NCBI RefSeq assembly: GCF_003289625.1
Contig: NZ_QMBN01000002.1
Location: 54,241-118,240 of the forward strand
Length of the DNA stretch: 64,000 nt
From: Microbacterium sp. SMR1
GTDB taxonomy: Bacteria > Actinomycetota > Actinomycetes > Actinomycetales > Microbacteriaceae
Reading direction: 5' to 3'
The notes beneath the pieces were generated by a model. It was not told the DNA's origin and did not search any database. It saw nothing but the letters and a program-made list of their open reading frames with translations. The translations under genes were made by a program, and so were the position numbers. Of the stretch, positions 16,665-25,460 are shown piece by piece; the first letter of the stretch is position 1; each line of letters starts with the position of its first letter.

Positions 16665-17380
16665 GTGAGCAGGCGCGTCTCGCAGCGAGTCTCGGTGACA
16701 CCGTCGCCGTCGCGTTCGACGCCCCACACCGCGCCGTCCCGCGACTCGGTGAGCATCTCGACCGGCTCGCCGTCGACGTAGAGCACCGCCGCTCCCTCGT
16801 CGAGGCCGAACCCGTTCGGCAGCGTCCCATCGGCGATCGCGCGTTGCAGAGCGGGGCGCCGGGCGGGCTGCGAGTCGTAATGCACCCCGACCGATCGGTC
16901 GACGAAACCGAGCGCGTCGTCGATCACGGCGACCGGCCCGAACGTCGTGGTGGGGCCGCCGACGTGCCAGCAGATCGCGCCGGCCGAGGTGCCCGCCAGC
17001 ACGGTTCCCCGATCCGCCGCCTCCGCGAGCACCTCGGGCAATCCGTGCACCCGCCACACGGCGAGGAGGTTCGCGACGCTGCCACCGGCGACCCAGACGA
17101 GATCGCTCGCCAGCACGGCCTCGCGGAGGTCCGGCTGGTTCCGCCCGAACAACCGGATGTGGACGGCGTCCACTCCGAGCTGCTGCGCGGCCGCCAGCTC
17201 GCGGCCCTCGTCGACGCGCTGGTCCCCCGCGGCGGTGTTCACGAACGCGACCCGGGGCCGCCGTCCCGTCACACCGGTCAGGTCGAGGGCGTACCGCTGC
17301 AGCGGGCTGAACTCGACATCGCCCCACTGCGCGGGGCTCCACCCGCCGCACGTGGCCAGGATCGTCCGACTCTTGCTCAT
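16661..17380 (-). CDS. Peptidase E-like (S51) hydrolase
   Basis: A 239-residue cytosolic protein of the class I glutamine amidotransferase-like fold. The nucleophile elbow is GTSAGA with Ser132, as in alpha-aspartyl dipeptidase PepE and cyanophycinase; VWVAGGSVANLL precedes it as in family members. The start overlaps the stop of the GH2 gene (ATGA), so it is the last gene of the 26.7-16.7 kb glycan operon. A peptidase is odd there: it may act on an amino-acid-linked glycan or glycopeptide product, or simply be carried along. Confidence 0.82.
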   Translation of the reverse strand: MSKSRTILATCGGWSPAQWGDVEFSPLQRYALDLTGVTGRRPRVAFVNTAAGDQRVDEGRELAAAQQLGVDAVHIRLFGRNQPDLREAVLASDLVWVAGGSVANLLAVWRVHGLPEVLAEAADRGTVLAGTSAGAICWHVGGPTTTFGPVAVIDDALGFVDRSVGVHYDSQPARRPALQRAIADGTLPNGFGLDEGAAVLYVDGEPVEMLTESRDGAVWGVERDGDGVTETRCETRLLT

Positions 17381-20154
17381 GAGAGCATCACCTCCGGTGC
17401 GTTCCAGGCTCGCACGCGAACGCCGCCGAGCCCGTCGCGCTCCGACCCCCCGGGCAACGCGAAGCCCACGCGGCGCTCCTCGCCGACATCGAGCCCGAAC
17501 GCGTTGTCGTCCAGCACCGCCCCCAGCCCGTGCGGGAACCCATCGATGAGCACGATCGGCGCCGGATGTTCGCCGACATTGCGAACGACGATGGCGTCAT
17601 CCTCGACATGCGCCGACACGGCAGTCGGCGGCAGCTCCGACAGGGGCGAGGTCAGCTCCGCATACGGCTGCAGCAACTCGGCGACCAGCGTCGCGGCGGC
17701 CTCGTCGAGGGGCCGCGCCTCCAGCGCGCGCAATGCGGCATCCTTCCGCTGATGGTTGAACGGGTACCACTGCGACGAGATCCGCGCGCCCGCGGCATCC
17801 TGCAACGTCACAGCGAGGACCAGCGGCTCGAGCGGCCGTCCGGCGAGCGGCGCAACGATCTCGGTGACGTCCACACGACCATCGGCCTCGACGTCGACTC
17901 GCGATTCATGCTCGACGATGACCCGAAGATCGGCGTCGTGCAGGCGCACGCACAGCCGAGCCTCGGACAGCGGCGAGGGGGTGTCGTTCGACACGTGGAT
18001 GCGGGCGCGGAACGTCTCGGTCGCCGACCAGTCGAACTTCTCGTACGTCGCATACGCCGATACCGGGGCGCCGAACTGCTTCGCGCGGTAGTACGAGAGC
18101 TTGGGCACTCCGTAGTAGTCGATGACCGCCCAGGACGCCCCCGGGAACGCTTCGCCGATCTTGTAGAACCAGTAGGCCGACGTCTTGTCGCCGCTGTGGG
18201 CGCGCATCCGCTCGGACGCGAACCGCAACGCATCCCCCTGCCCCAGCTGCGAGTACTCGACGAACGTGCGCCAGTCGCGAATCGGCCCGTACGCGGCGTA
18301 CCGCGCCTGCTTGAACAGATCGAACAGCGAGAACTGCGACTGGTGCTGCATGATCGCCCCGTGCTCGGGCGGCGGCCACTGCTCGAGCAGGGCTGGGTCG
18401 AGGAAGCGCGCCATGCTCGAGACGTCGCACTGGCTCGAGAGGCCGTACTCGCCGAAGACCGCCGGTAGCAGACCGGTGTACGCCTCGACGGGCATGCCCT
18501 CGTGATACACGCCGTAGAAGTGCTCGCTGCCGCCCCACGGGTCGGTCCGGTGGAACGGCCGCTCGGGGTCGTACTGCGCGACCCGTCGCCCGATGACCGT
18601 CAGCAGATCGTCCGAGGTGATCGTCGCGGGGTTCTCGTTTCCCCCGCCCCACATGATGAGCGAGGGATGATTGCGCAGCCGGCGGACGATGCGCGACACC
18701 TGTTCGTCGATCGTCGCGAGGTCGGCGCCGGTCGAATCGAGCCCGAACGTCAGCGGAAACTCCTGCAGCACGAGGATGCCGCGACGATCGCATTCGTCGT
18801 AGAACTCGTCGCTCTCGATCGTCCCGCCACCCCACGCGCGGAGCATCTGCAGGTTTCCGCGCACGACGAGGTCGAGGATGTGCCGATCGACCTCGAAGCC
18901 GCGGCGGGCCATCGGGTCGGTCCAGCACCAGTTGGCGCCCTTGAGGAACAGCTCGCGCCCATTGACGACGAAGCGCCAGTCGTAGACGTCGGGCCCGTGG
19001 CTCCCCGCCAACGGCTCCATGCGCACCGAGCGGATGCCGAACCGGGTGGCGAGCGCCTGCCCCGCAGCCCGCACCTCGGCCGTGTACAGCGGCTGCTCGC
19101 CATACCCGAACGGCCACCAGAGCCGCGCATCCGGCACGTCGATCTCGACGCGGTGCCGCGTCAGGTCGGGGCCGGCGGCGGCCGACACCCCGAGCTCGGC
19201 GACCGCGACGCCCTCGGGATCGCGGATCGTCACCGACACCGCAAGCGACTCCGGCAACGATTCCGCGCGGCCGTGAGGCGCGACGACATCCCACTGAACG
19301 CGCACCCGTGCCGCGCCCTCGCGGGCGTCGGTCACCACGATCGCCAGATCGGCGAGCTCGACCGCGGGCACGCGCTCGAGCCGGACGCCGCGCCAGATGC
19401 CCATCGAGATGAGATGCCCGTAGTGCCAGCCCCATCCGGGAGACGGCTTCATCACGCCATGCCAGTCGCGCGGCGGCGGATCGATGCGCACGACGATTTC
19501 ATTCTCGGCGTCGAGATCGAGCACCGTGGTCACGTCGACATCCGGTCCGCCGTACATGCCGACGTGCCGCGCGACCGGCCGACCGTTCACGAACACGGAT
19601 GCCGCGTAGTCCAGGCCGTCGAACGAGAGACGGATGCGGTCGCCTCGCCAGTCCTCGGGCACCCGGAAGCGACGGGCGTACCACCACTCCTGCTGCTCGA
19701 TCCGGGTGCGGCGGAAGTACCACGGCCATTCCTCGGGCACGCCGTGCTCGATGAGTTCGGCGTACGTGTTGTCGTCGACGAGCGGGTCGGCGATGACTCC
19801 CGCGGCGACGAGCGCCCCCTGCACCGTGCCCGGAACCGTCGCCGTCACCCACGTCGACCGGTCGGTGTCGGGCCGGTGCCAGCCGACGGGGCTGCGCCGC
19901 GCGGCATCCGATCGGTCGCCGAGCCAGCGCTCGATCGAGAACTCCCGCCCCGGCAGCGACCCCGCGAGCAACCACTCGCCATCGAGCGACACGACGTCGG
20001 CCTGAGAACCGGCGGGCGCCTCGGCGACCGCACCCTCCCGCGCGACCTGCGCCTCGCGCGACGGGACCGACGCGTGGTGCTCGATCCAGCGGTCTCCGAG
20101 CAGCGGGGAGCTCAGCCACCGCTCGCGTTCGATGCCGTCCAGCGACGCCGCCAC
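17377..20154 (-). CDS. GH2 beta-mannosidase-like glycoside hydrolase
   Basis: A 925-residue cytoplasmic enzyme with the GH2 layout: N-terminal jelly-roll domain after a ~65-residue extension, Ig-like domain, TIM barrel and C-terminal beta-sandwiches. Catalytic residues are visible: acid/base Glu507 in WGGGNEN and candidate nucleophile Glu569 in FGEYG. The overall pattern (WYFRR, GWGWHYG, ARLWWPFGYGEQPLY, LKGANWCW) is that of beta-mannosidases more than beta-galactosidases. GTG start, 3 bases after the permease stop and without a clear ribosome site, suggesting coupling. It probably trims imported oligosaccharides. It differs strongly from the other GH2 at 34.5-36.9 kb. Confidence 0.88.
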   Translation of the reverse strand: MAASLDGIERERWLSSPLLGDRWIEHHASVPSREAQVAREGAVAEAPAGSQADVVSLDGEWLLAGSLPGREFSIERWLGDRSDAARRSPVGWHRPDTDRSTWVTATVPGTVQGALVAAGVIADPLVDDNTYAELIEHGVPEEWPWYFRRTRIEQQEWWYARRFRVPEDWRGDRIRLSFDGLDYAASVFVNGRPVARHVGMYGGPDVDVTTVLDLDAENEIVVRIDPPPRDWHGVMKPSPGWGWHYGHLISMGIWRGVRLERVPAVELADLAIVVTDAREGAARVRVQWDVVAPHGRAESLPESLAVSVTIRDPEGVAVAELGVSAAAGPDLTRHRVEIDVPDARLWWPFGYGEQPLYTAEVRAAGQALATRFGIRSVRMEPLAGSHGPDVYDWRFVVNGRELFLKGANWCWTDPMARRGFEVDRHILDLVVRGNLQMLRAWGGGTIESDEFYDECDRRGILVLQEFPLTFGLDSTGADLATIDEQVSRIVRRLRNHPSLIMWGGGNENPATITSDDLLTVIGRRVAQYDPERPFHRTDPWGGSEHFYGVYHEGMPVEAYTGLLPAVFGEYGLSSQCDVSSMARFLDPALLEQWPPPEHGAIMQHQSQFSLFDLFKQARYAAYGPIRDWRTFVEYSQLGQGDALRFASERMRAHSGDKTSAYWFYKIGEAFPGASWAVIDYYGVPKLSYYRAKQFGAPVSAYATYEKFDWSATETFRARIHVSNDTPSPLSEARLCVRLHDADLRVIVEHESRVDVEADGRVDVTEIVAPLAGRPLEPLVLAVTLQDAAGARISSQWYPFNHQRKDAALRALEARPLDEAAATLVAELLQPYAELTSPLSELPPTAVSAHVEDDAIVVRNVGEHPAPIVLIDGFPHGLGAVLDDNAFGLDVGEERRVGFALPGGSERDGLGGVRVRAWNAPEVMLS

Positions 20155-20157
20155 CGC

Positions 20158-20994
20158 TTACTTCACCGCACCCGCGTACAGGCCGCTGACGAAGTAGCGC
20201 TGGGCGAAGACGAACAGCAGCAGGATGGGCAGGCTCATGATGAGCACGGCGGCCATGATGTTGCCCCAGTCGGCGAGGTACTGCGCCTTGAAGTACAGGA
20301 CACCCGTCGTCAGCGTGCGCTTGCCGGGGTCGGTGAGCAGCAGTTGCGGCACGAGGTAGTCGTTCCAGACGCCGACGCCCTGCAGCACCCAGAAGGTCGC
20401 GACGGCCGGGCGTGCGAGCGGGAAGAAGATGCGCCAGAACAGCTGGAAGTAGCCGGCGCCATCGATGATCGCGGCCTCGACGATCTCGCGCGGCACCTGC
20501 CGCATGAACGCCGCCATGAGGAAGACGCCGAAGGGCAGGGCTCCCGCGATGTAGAGCAGGATGACACCGGCGTAGCTGTTGATCAGCCCGAGGTCGCGCA
20601 CGACGCGGAACTGCGGCACGAGCGCGAGCTGCATCGGCAGGAAGATGCCGGCGGCGAGCAGCAGGTAGATACCCGAACCGATCTTCGTGGCCTGACGGAC
20701 GATGGCGTACGAAGCGAGCGCGGCCACGAAGGTCGCGACGGTCATGCTGACGAGCGTCAGCAGGATCGAGTTCGCGAACAGGTTCGTGAAGTTCGCCTCG
20801 TTCCACGAGGTGACGAAGTTGTCGAAAGTCGGCGAGATCGGCAGACCCGTCGGGTTCGTCAGCACCTCGAGGTTGGGCTTGAACGCCGTGATCACGATGA
20901 TCACGAGCGGGTAGATCATCAGGATGCTGAGGATGATCAGCAGGACGTTGACGGGGACGCGTCGCAGCAGACGCGTCGTGGTGCGGCTGTTCAT
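20158..20994 (-). CDS. ABC sugar permease, MalG type
   Basis: A 278-residue CUT1 permease with six helices and an EAA loop (EAAIIDGAGYFQLFWRIFFPLARP). It overlaps the stop of its MalF-type partner by ATGA. Together they serve the two tandem binding proteins encoded upstream in the same operon. No ATPase gene is linked. Confidence 0.92.
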   Translation of the reverse strand: MNSRTTTRLLRRVPVNVLLIILSILMIYPLVIIVITAFKPNLEVLTNPTGLPISPTFDNFVTSWNEANFTNLFANSILLTLVSMTVATFVAALASYAIVRQATKIGSGIYLLLAAGIFLPMQLALVPQFRVVRDLGLINSYAGVILLYIAGALPFGVFLMAAFMRQVPREIVEAAIIDGAGYFQLFWRIFFPLARPAVATFWVLQGVGVWNDYLVPQLLLTDPGKRTLTTGVLYFKAQYLADWGNIMAAVLIMSLPILLLFVFAQRYFVSGLYAGAVK

Positions 20995-21983
20995 CGACCC
21001 TCCTCCTCCGCGGCGATGCGGTTGTTCAGGCGGTTCTGCACCGCTGCGATGGCGATGAGCACGATGATGACCAGCACGGCCATGGCCGAGGCGTAGCCGA
21101 AGTTGTTGTTGACCATGCCCTCCTGGAAGACCTGGGTCATATACAGCTGTGTCGAGTTGCCCGGCCCGCCTCTCGTCATCAGATAGACGGTGTCGAACGC
21201 GCGCAGCGCGCCGTTGATCGACAGCACCAGCACCAGGCCGATCGAGGGGATCATCAGCGGCAGCGTGATGAAGCGCAGGGCCTTCCAGCCGCGCGCCCCG
21301 TCGACCTTCGCGGCCTCGAGGATCTCACCCGGGATCGTCGACAGTCCGGCGAGGAAGATGACGATGTTGAAGCCCAGGCCGCTCCACAGATCGACGAGGA
21401 TGACGCTGTACAGGGCGAGGTCGTAGTTGCCGAGCCAGTCCTGCGCGAGGCCGCCGAGCCCGAGGCTGCGGAGGATGGTGTTGAACGTCCCCGTGGTGGG
21501 GTCGTACATGAAGCTCCACACGAACACGATCGCGACCGGCGAGATCACCATCGGCGCGAAGAAGATCGCGCGGTAGATATTGCCGAGCCGCAACTGACGG
21601 TGCAGCAGCACGGCGAACAGGAACGCCAGCACCGTCTGCACGACGATCTTGAAGAATCCGTAGATCGCGGTGTTGCCCACCGCCTCCATCAGCACCGGGT
21701 CGCCCGAGAAGATCCGCACGAAATTGTCGAGCCCCAGGAACTCCCACGCGCGGTTGAATCCGCGGGCGTCGGTGAAGCTCGCCACCACGACCTGACCCAT
21801 CGGGTAGACCGTGAACACCAGGTACAGGATCAGGGCCGGCGAGATCGCCACCCAGAACTTCCCGGCCGAGCTCCGGCCCGTCCAGAGGCGTTCCTTCAGC
21901 GTCGTGCGCTTCCGGAGGGCGGTCACGTTCTCCGGGTCGTCCAAGGCGAGGACGCGAGGATCTTCGACGCGCGTGCTGCTCAT
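20991..21983 (-). CDS. ABC sugar permease, MalF type
   Basis: A 330-residue CUT1 permease; about 40 hydrophilic residues precede six helices, and the EAA loop reads EAAKVDGARGWKALRFITLPLMIPS. It overlaps the DUF6259-like gene upstream by ATGA. It is the partner of the MalG-type permease and belongs to the operator-controlled glycan regulon. Confidence 0.92.
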   Translation of the reverse strand: MSSTRVEDPRVLALDDPENVTALRKRTTLKERLWTGRSSAGKFWVAISPALILYLVFTVYPMGQVVVASFTDARGFNRAWEFLGLDNFVRIFSGDPVLMEAVGNTAIYGFFKIVVQTVLAFLFAVLLHRQLRLGNIYRAIFFAPMVISPVAIVFVWSFMYDPTTGTFNTILRSLGLGGLAQDWLGNYDLALYSVILVDLWSGLGFNIVIFLAGLSTIPGEILEAAKVDGARGWKALRFITLPLMIPSIGLVLVLSINGALRAFDTVYLMTRGGPGNSTQLYMTQVFQEGMVNNNFGYASAMAVLVIIVLIAIAAVQNRLNNRIAAEEEGR

Positions 21984-24079
21984 GTCGTTCCAATCGGGTC
22001 TGTCGGGGGAACCACGACGGCGGCGTCGCGGGGGTCGATGGTGAGGATCGCGTCTGTCGCGTCGAGGCTCGTGTCGGCCGAGCCGTCGAGACGCACGATC
22101 AACGAGCCGGCCGGAAGACCGGCCATGCGCACCCGCACAGGCGCGTCACCGAAGTTCGCGACGACGACGACGCGCGAGGAGTCGTCCTGCGCCCGTCGCC
22201 AGACGGTGTGGCGAATCAGCGCGGCCGAGCCGGATGCGTCGGCCGCCGTCACCGTGACGGCGGCGTCGGCCACCAGCTCGCCGTTCCACAGCCATTCCGC
22301 ATAGCGGCGGCGGACATCCTCGGCGCGGCGCGCGCGCTCCACGGTCGCCGGCATGTCGGCCGGGCGTCCCTTGAAGTTGAACGGCTCCAAGCTCATCGCA
22401 TAGCCGTCGAGCAGGCTCTGGGCGATCATCCCGTGCTCGTCGAACCCGGTCAGCGCGGTGACGATGCGGGCGCCGGGGCGCAGCATCCTGCCGACGGGAC
22501 GGTGGTGGGGAGATGCGCTGCGGAAGTACGACACGTCGTAGTCCTCGAACTGCGCGTCGTACGCGCCCTCGGCGGCGATGACGAAGGTGTCGGCCGCGTC
22601 GCCGAGGCGAGCGCGCATGTCGTCGATGTACGCCGCGTCCCACGTGAAGGCGCTCGCGCCGACGGGATGGCCGTGATCGTCGGCGAAGCACAGCAGAGCG
22701 CGTCCGTGGTAGAGCGACTCGTCCGCCAGGATGCCGTCGGCGCCCCAGGACGCCATCTCGGCGACCTCCCCGGCGATGCGGTCGCGCAGCTCGCGTACCC
22801 CGAAGCACAGCGGCACGTACCAGGGGGTGCTGATGCCGTAGCGCTTGCGCGAGGAGTGGTAGACCGGCCCGGGCTGAGCGTACGGCTGGCCGTTGGGGTC
22901 GCGCGACACGAAGGGTTCGAGCTCCTCCCAGTTCGGGCCGGGCTTCTCGACCCACACATATTTGACGTAGAGCACGGTGGCGACGTCGAGCTCGCGAGCG
23001 CGATCGAGCGCACGCTGCAGGCCGGCGGGTCCGCCGAGCTTCGCCGCCGGGCGGTGCCACGGGACGAGACCGTCCTGTCCGCCCTCGTTCCAGCCGACGA
23101 TCTGGATCGCGCCGACCCCGGTCGACGCGCACTCCTCGATGATGTCGACGAGGTCGTCGAAGTCGTAGCGGGGCTCGCCCTCGGTCGACATGAGCTGCAC
23201 CTGCAGCCAGAGCCGGGGCTCCGCGAGCCAGGCCGCGCGTGAACGCCGGGTGGGCGCCTGGTTGCGGCGGTACGGCTCGAGCGAACCGGTCCAGTCACCC
23301 GCGTACGGCGTGAGCGACATCGCGGGCAGCTCGATGCGGTTGCCGGTCGCGGCGGGGAAGTGGATGGCGTCGAGCGTGACGGCGGCATCGGGCCCGGCGG
23401 TGCGGGCGAGGCTGTCGGCGAATCCGGGCTCGAGCGACGCACGCCAGCCGATGAAGTCGAGCGTCGGTTCCGCCGGCATGACGGTGATGCCGCCGGCATC
23501 GGTCACGAGGGCGACGAACGGGGAGGTGGGGTTGCCGACGAGCTCGGGCCGCAGGTTGCCGCTGGCGTAGTCCGGGAACATCGTGCCCCAATAGGGGGCG
23601 TTGCTGTCGAACACGGGCAGCAGGCCCACGCGCGTGCCGGTGGAGTAGTCGACCCCGCGCAGCTCGAGCTCGGCCGTCGTCGGCCTCACGCCGCGCACGG
23701 ACGGGAAACGCACGGCTTCGACGCCGCCTTCCTCGAGGTCGAGCGAGAGCGTGAGCCGGAGACCGGCCTGCTCGATCGCCGCGGTGACCGTGATGTCACC
23801 GCGAAGCCTCTCGCCCGCGGACGTGATGGGGTCGAGCCATCGCAGCGTCACAGCGTTGCCGCCGGCAGCGAGCTCGTGGTGGGACAGCGTCTGCTGCGCG
23901 GTCTGAACGACGACGGTGCGGTCGCCGCCGCGCGGGACCTCGACGACGAACAGCGAACCCGCGCTCGCCTCTTCCAGCCACGGGCCGACCCTGCCATCAT
24001 CGAAACGCACGAGGCCGCCGGTGCGGGCATCGAAGGCGATCGACAGGTGCGGGCCCTCGAGGGTGAGGAGCTGGGTCAC
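21980..24079 (-). CDS. Putative glycoside hydrolase (DUF6259-like)
   Basis: A 699-residue cytoplasmic protein that I do not recognise with certainty. The N-terminal ~270 residues are beta-rich, as in the supersandwich of GH31/GH36-type enzymes. The middle (about 280-560) reads as a TIM barrel, with VGAIQIVGWNEGGQDGLVPWH, LYVKYVWVEKPG and GADGILADESLYHGR, where Asp and Glu could be catalytic. The C-terminal part is a small beta-domain. It resembles actinobacterial proteins annotated DUF6259. Operon position among transporter and GH2 genes supports an exo-glycosidase role. GTG start, with a GGAAG ribosome site; a regulon palindrome sits 25 bases upstream and separates it from the binding-protein genes. 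Confidence 0.65.
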   Translation of the reverse strand: MTQLLTLEGPHLSIAFDARTGGLVRFDDGRVGPWLEEASAGSLFVVEVPRGGDRTVVVQTAQQTLSHHELAAGGNAVTLRWLDPITSAGERLRGDITVTAAIEQAGLRLTLSLDLEEGGVEAVRFPSVRGVRPTTAELELRGVDYSTGTRVGLLPVFDSNAPYWGTMFPDYASGNLRPELVGNPTSPFVALVTDAGGITVMPAEPTLDFIGWRASLEPGFADSLARTAGPDAAVTLDAIHFPAATGNRIELPAMSLTPYAGDWTGSLEPYRRNQAPTRRSRAAWLAEPRLWLQVQLMSTEGEPRYDFDDLVDIIEECASTGVGAIQIVGWNEGGQDGLVPWHRPAAKLGGPAGLQRALDRARELDVATVLYVKYVWVEKPGPNWEELEPFVSRDPNGQPYAQPGPVYHSSRKRYGISTPWYVPLCFGVRELRDRIAGEVAEMASWGADGILADESLYHGRALLCFADDHGHPVGASAFTWDAAYIDDMRARLGDAADTFVIAAEGAYDAQFEDYDVSYFRSASPHHRPVGRMLRPGARIVTALTGFDEHGMIAQSLLDGYAMSLEPFNFKGRPADMPATVERARRAEDVRRRYAEWLWNGELVADAAVTVTAADASGSAALIRHTVWRRAQDDSSRVVVVANFGDAPVRVRMAGLPAGSLIVRLDGSADTSLDATDAILTIDPRDAAVVVPPTDPIGTT

Positions 24080-24104
24080 GGAACACTTCCTTGAGTTGCG
24101 TTGT

Positions 24105-24117
24105 GTAGCCAGACTAC
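24105..24117. promoter_or_regulatory. RpiR/HexR-like operator, site 1
   Basis: GTAG-CCAGA-CTAC, flanked by T and A so that TGTAG...CTACA is symmetric; the arms extend to GTGTAG / CTACAC. It lies 26 bases upstream of the DUF6259-like gene. It implies an internal promoter at this point of the operon, downstream of two hairpins. Confidence 0.65.
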
Positions 24118-24133
24118 ACGAATGACGAGAGAA

Positions 24134-24173
24134 GACCCCCGATATTGCTCCAAACGAGCAGATATCGGGGGTC
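24134..24173 (-). terminator. Long intercistronic hairpin
   Basis: Stem GACCCCCGATATTGCTC / GAGCAGATATCGGGGGTC, 17 pairs with a single bulged base, and a 5-base loop CAAAC. On the minus strand a pyrimidine-rich TTCTCTC run follows, so it may be a partial terminator. It lies between the second binding-protein gene and the DUF6259-like gene and would raise binding-protein mRNA relative to downstream genes. Confidence 0.65.
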
Positions 24174-24176
24174 CTG

Positions 24177-24191
24177 GGTAGCGAAGCTACC
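24177..24191 (-). terminator. Small stable hairpin at the end of the binding-protein gene
   Basis: GGTAGC-GAA-GCTACC, a perfect 6-bp stem with a 3-base loop, 6 bases beyond the stop codon of the binding-protein gene. Tandem with the longer hairpin; together they could protect the upstream transcript from 3-prime decay. Confidence 0.45.
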
Positions 24192-24197
24192 GTTTGG

Positions 24198-25460
24198 TCA
24201 CCGAGATGCGCGGATCTCTTCGAGCGTTGCGTCGAGCTCCGCGATGACCGACGCCGAGTCGGTCCGGCCGGCGATGAGGTTCTGCATGCCCACCAGCAGC
24301 GTCTCCTGCAGCTGCGGGTGCGCGGGCAGCACCATCGGGCGGAACGTCTTGCCCTGCCAGGCGTCCGCCATGTCGCCGAACAGCGGGTCCACCGACGAGA
24401 CGTCGACCCCCTCGGTCACCGGGAAGGCCTTCACCCCGGTCAAGAACTCGGCGTAGACGTCGTCCTGGAAGAAGAAGTCGATGAAGCGCTCGGCCGCGTC
24501 GACCTTGTCGTTCCCCGGGTTGATGCCCCACGCCACGAGGTAGCTTCCCCACATGTCGGCCACGTCGGCGTCGAGGGTGGGGAAGTTCATGTACCCCGGG
24601 TCGACGCCGGCAGCGCGGGCGTCGGAGAGGATCCAGGTCGCGGGGAACATCGCGGCCTTGCCCGAGAGGAATGCCGTCTTGGCGGCCGACTGGTTCGTGC
24701 CGACCGGGTCGGGCATGTAGTACGGCACCAGCTCCTCGACGACATCCAGAGCACTCTCGTAGCCGGGCGTCTCGGCGAACGTCGTCTCCCCCGCGAGCAG
24801 CTCGTCGATGATGTCGGGCTCGGCCGGGAACACGTGCTCCGCCATCGCGTAGTACGCGATGAACTGCGGCCACCAGCTGTCTTGAGCGGACATCGCGAAC
24901 GGCACGATCCCTGCAGCCGACAACTTCTCGGCGGCATCCTTCAGCTCGGTGTACGTCTGCGGGATCTCGCCGATGCCGGCCTGCTCGAACAGCGCCGTGT
25001 TGTAGATGATCCCGTTGCCCGACTGCGAGATGGGCACGTAGTAGGCGCCGTCGCCGCCCGAATCGCGCGTCGCCTCGAGTGCCGCGGCAGCGTCGAGCCG
25101 TCCGAGGAAGTCCGTCGACGACAGGTCGGCGGCGAAGCCGTCCTGGATGAAGTCGGTGAGGTTCTTCGGGTCGAACCCGTAGACGTCCGGCCCCGCGCCT
25201 CCCGACAGCCGAGTCTTCAGCACGTTGTCGTAGTCGTTGGTGTTGACGAACTCGGCGTTGACGGTGACGTCGGGATTGGCCTCCTCGAAGGCGGCGATGA
25301 CCTTCTCATACGCCTTCTGGTTGTCGCCGCCGTCGCCCCACATGAGAAAGCTGAGCTCGGTCCCGCCGTCGCCGGCGCTGCCGCATCCGGTGAGCGCCGC
25401 CGCCGCGAGCGCGGCCACGCCGGCCGCGCTCGCGAGACGGACACGGGGGCCGTGCGTCAT
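24198..25460 (-). CDS. ABC sugar-binding lipoprotein (second of tandem pair)
   Basis: A 420-residue CUT1 binding protein with a lipobox ending at Cys26. It is clearly homologous along its whole length to the upstream neighbour, also 420 residues; shared blocks include ELSFLMWGDGGD, TRLSGGAGPDVYGFD, FAMSAQD.WWPQF and PATWILSDAR. A recent tandem duplication is the likely origin. The signal regions and some binding-cleft segments differ, so the two may bind different oligosaccharides for one permease pair. The start overlaps the stop of its twin (ATGA). Confidence 0.92.
   Translation of the reverse strand: MTHGPRVRLASAAGVAALAAAALTGCGSAGDGGTELSFLMWGDGGDNQKAYEKVIAAFEEANPDVTVNAEFVNTNDYDNVLKTRLSGGAGPDVYGFDPKNLTDFIQDGFAADLSSTDFLGRLDAAAALEATRDSGGDGAYYVPISQSGNGIIYNTALFEQAGIGEIPQTYTELKDAAEKLSAAGIVPFAMSAQDSWWPQFIAYYAMAEHVFPAEPDIIDELLAGETTFAETPGYESALDVVEELVPYYMPDPVGTNQSAAKTAFLSGKAAMFPATWILSDARAAGVDPGYMNFPTLDADVADMWGSYLVAWGINPGNDKVDAAERFIDFFFQDDVYAEFLTGVKAFPVTEGVDVSSVDPLFGDMADAWQGKTFRPMVLPAHPQLQETLLVGMQNLIAGRTDSASVIAELDATLEEIRASR

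Noticed and set aside
18502..21096. 864-codon open frame on the plus strand
   Set aside because: It runs antisense to the GH2 and permease genes, is Arg/Asp/His-rich without domain motifs, and is a by-product of high GC content.
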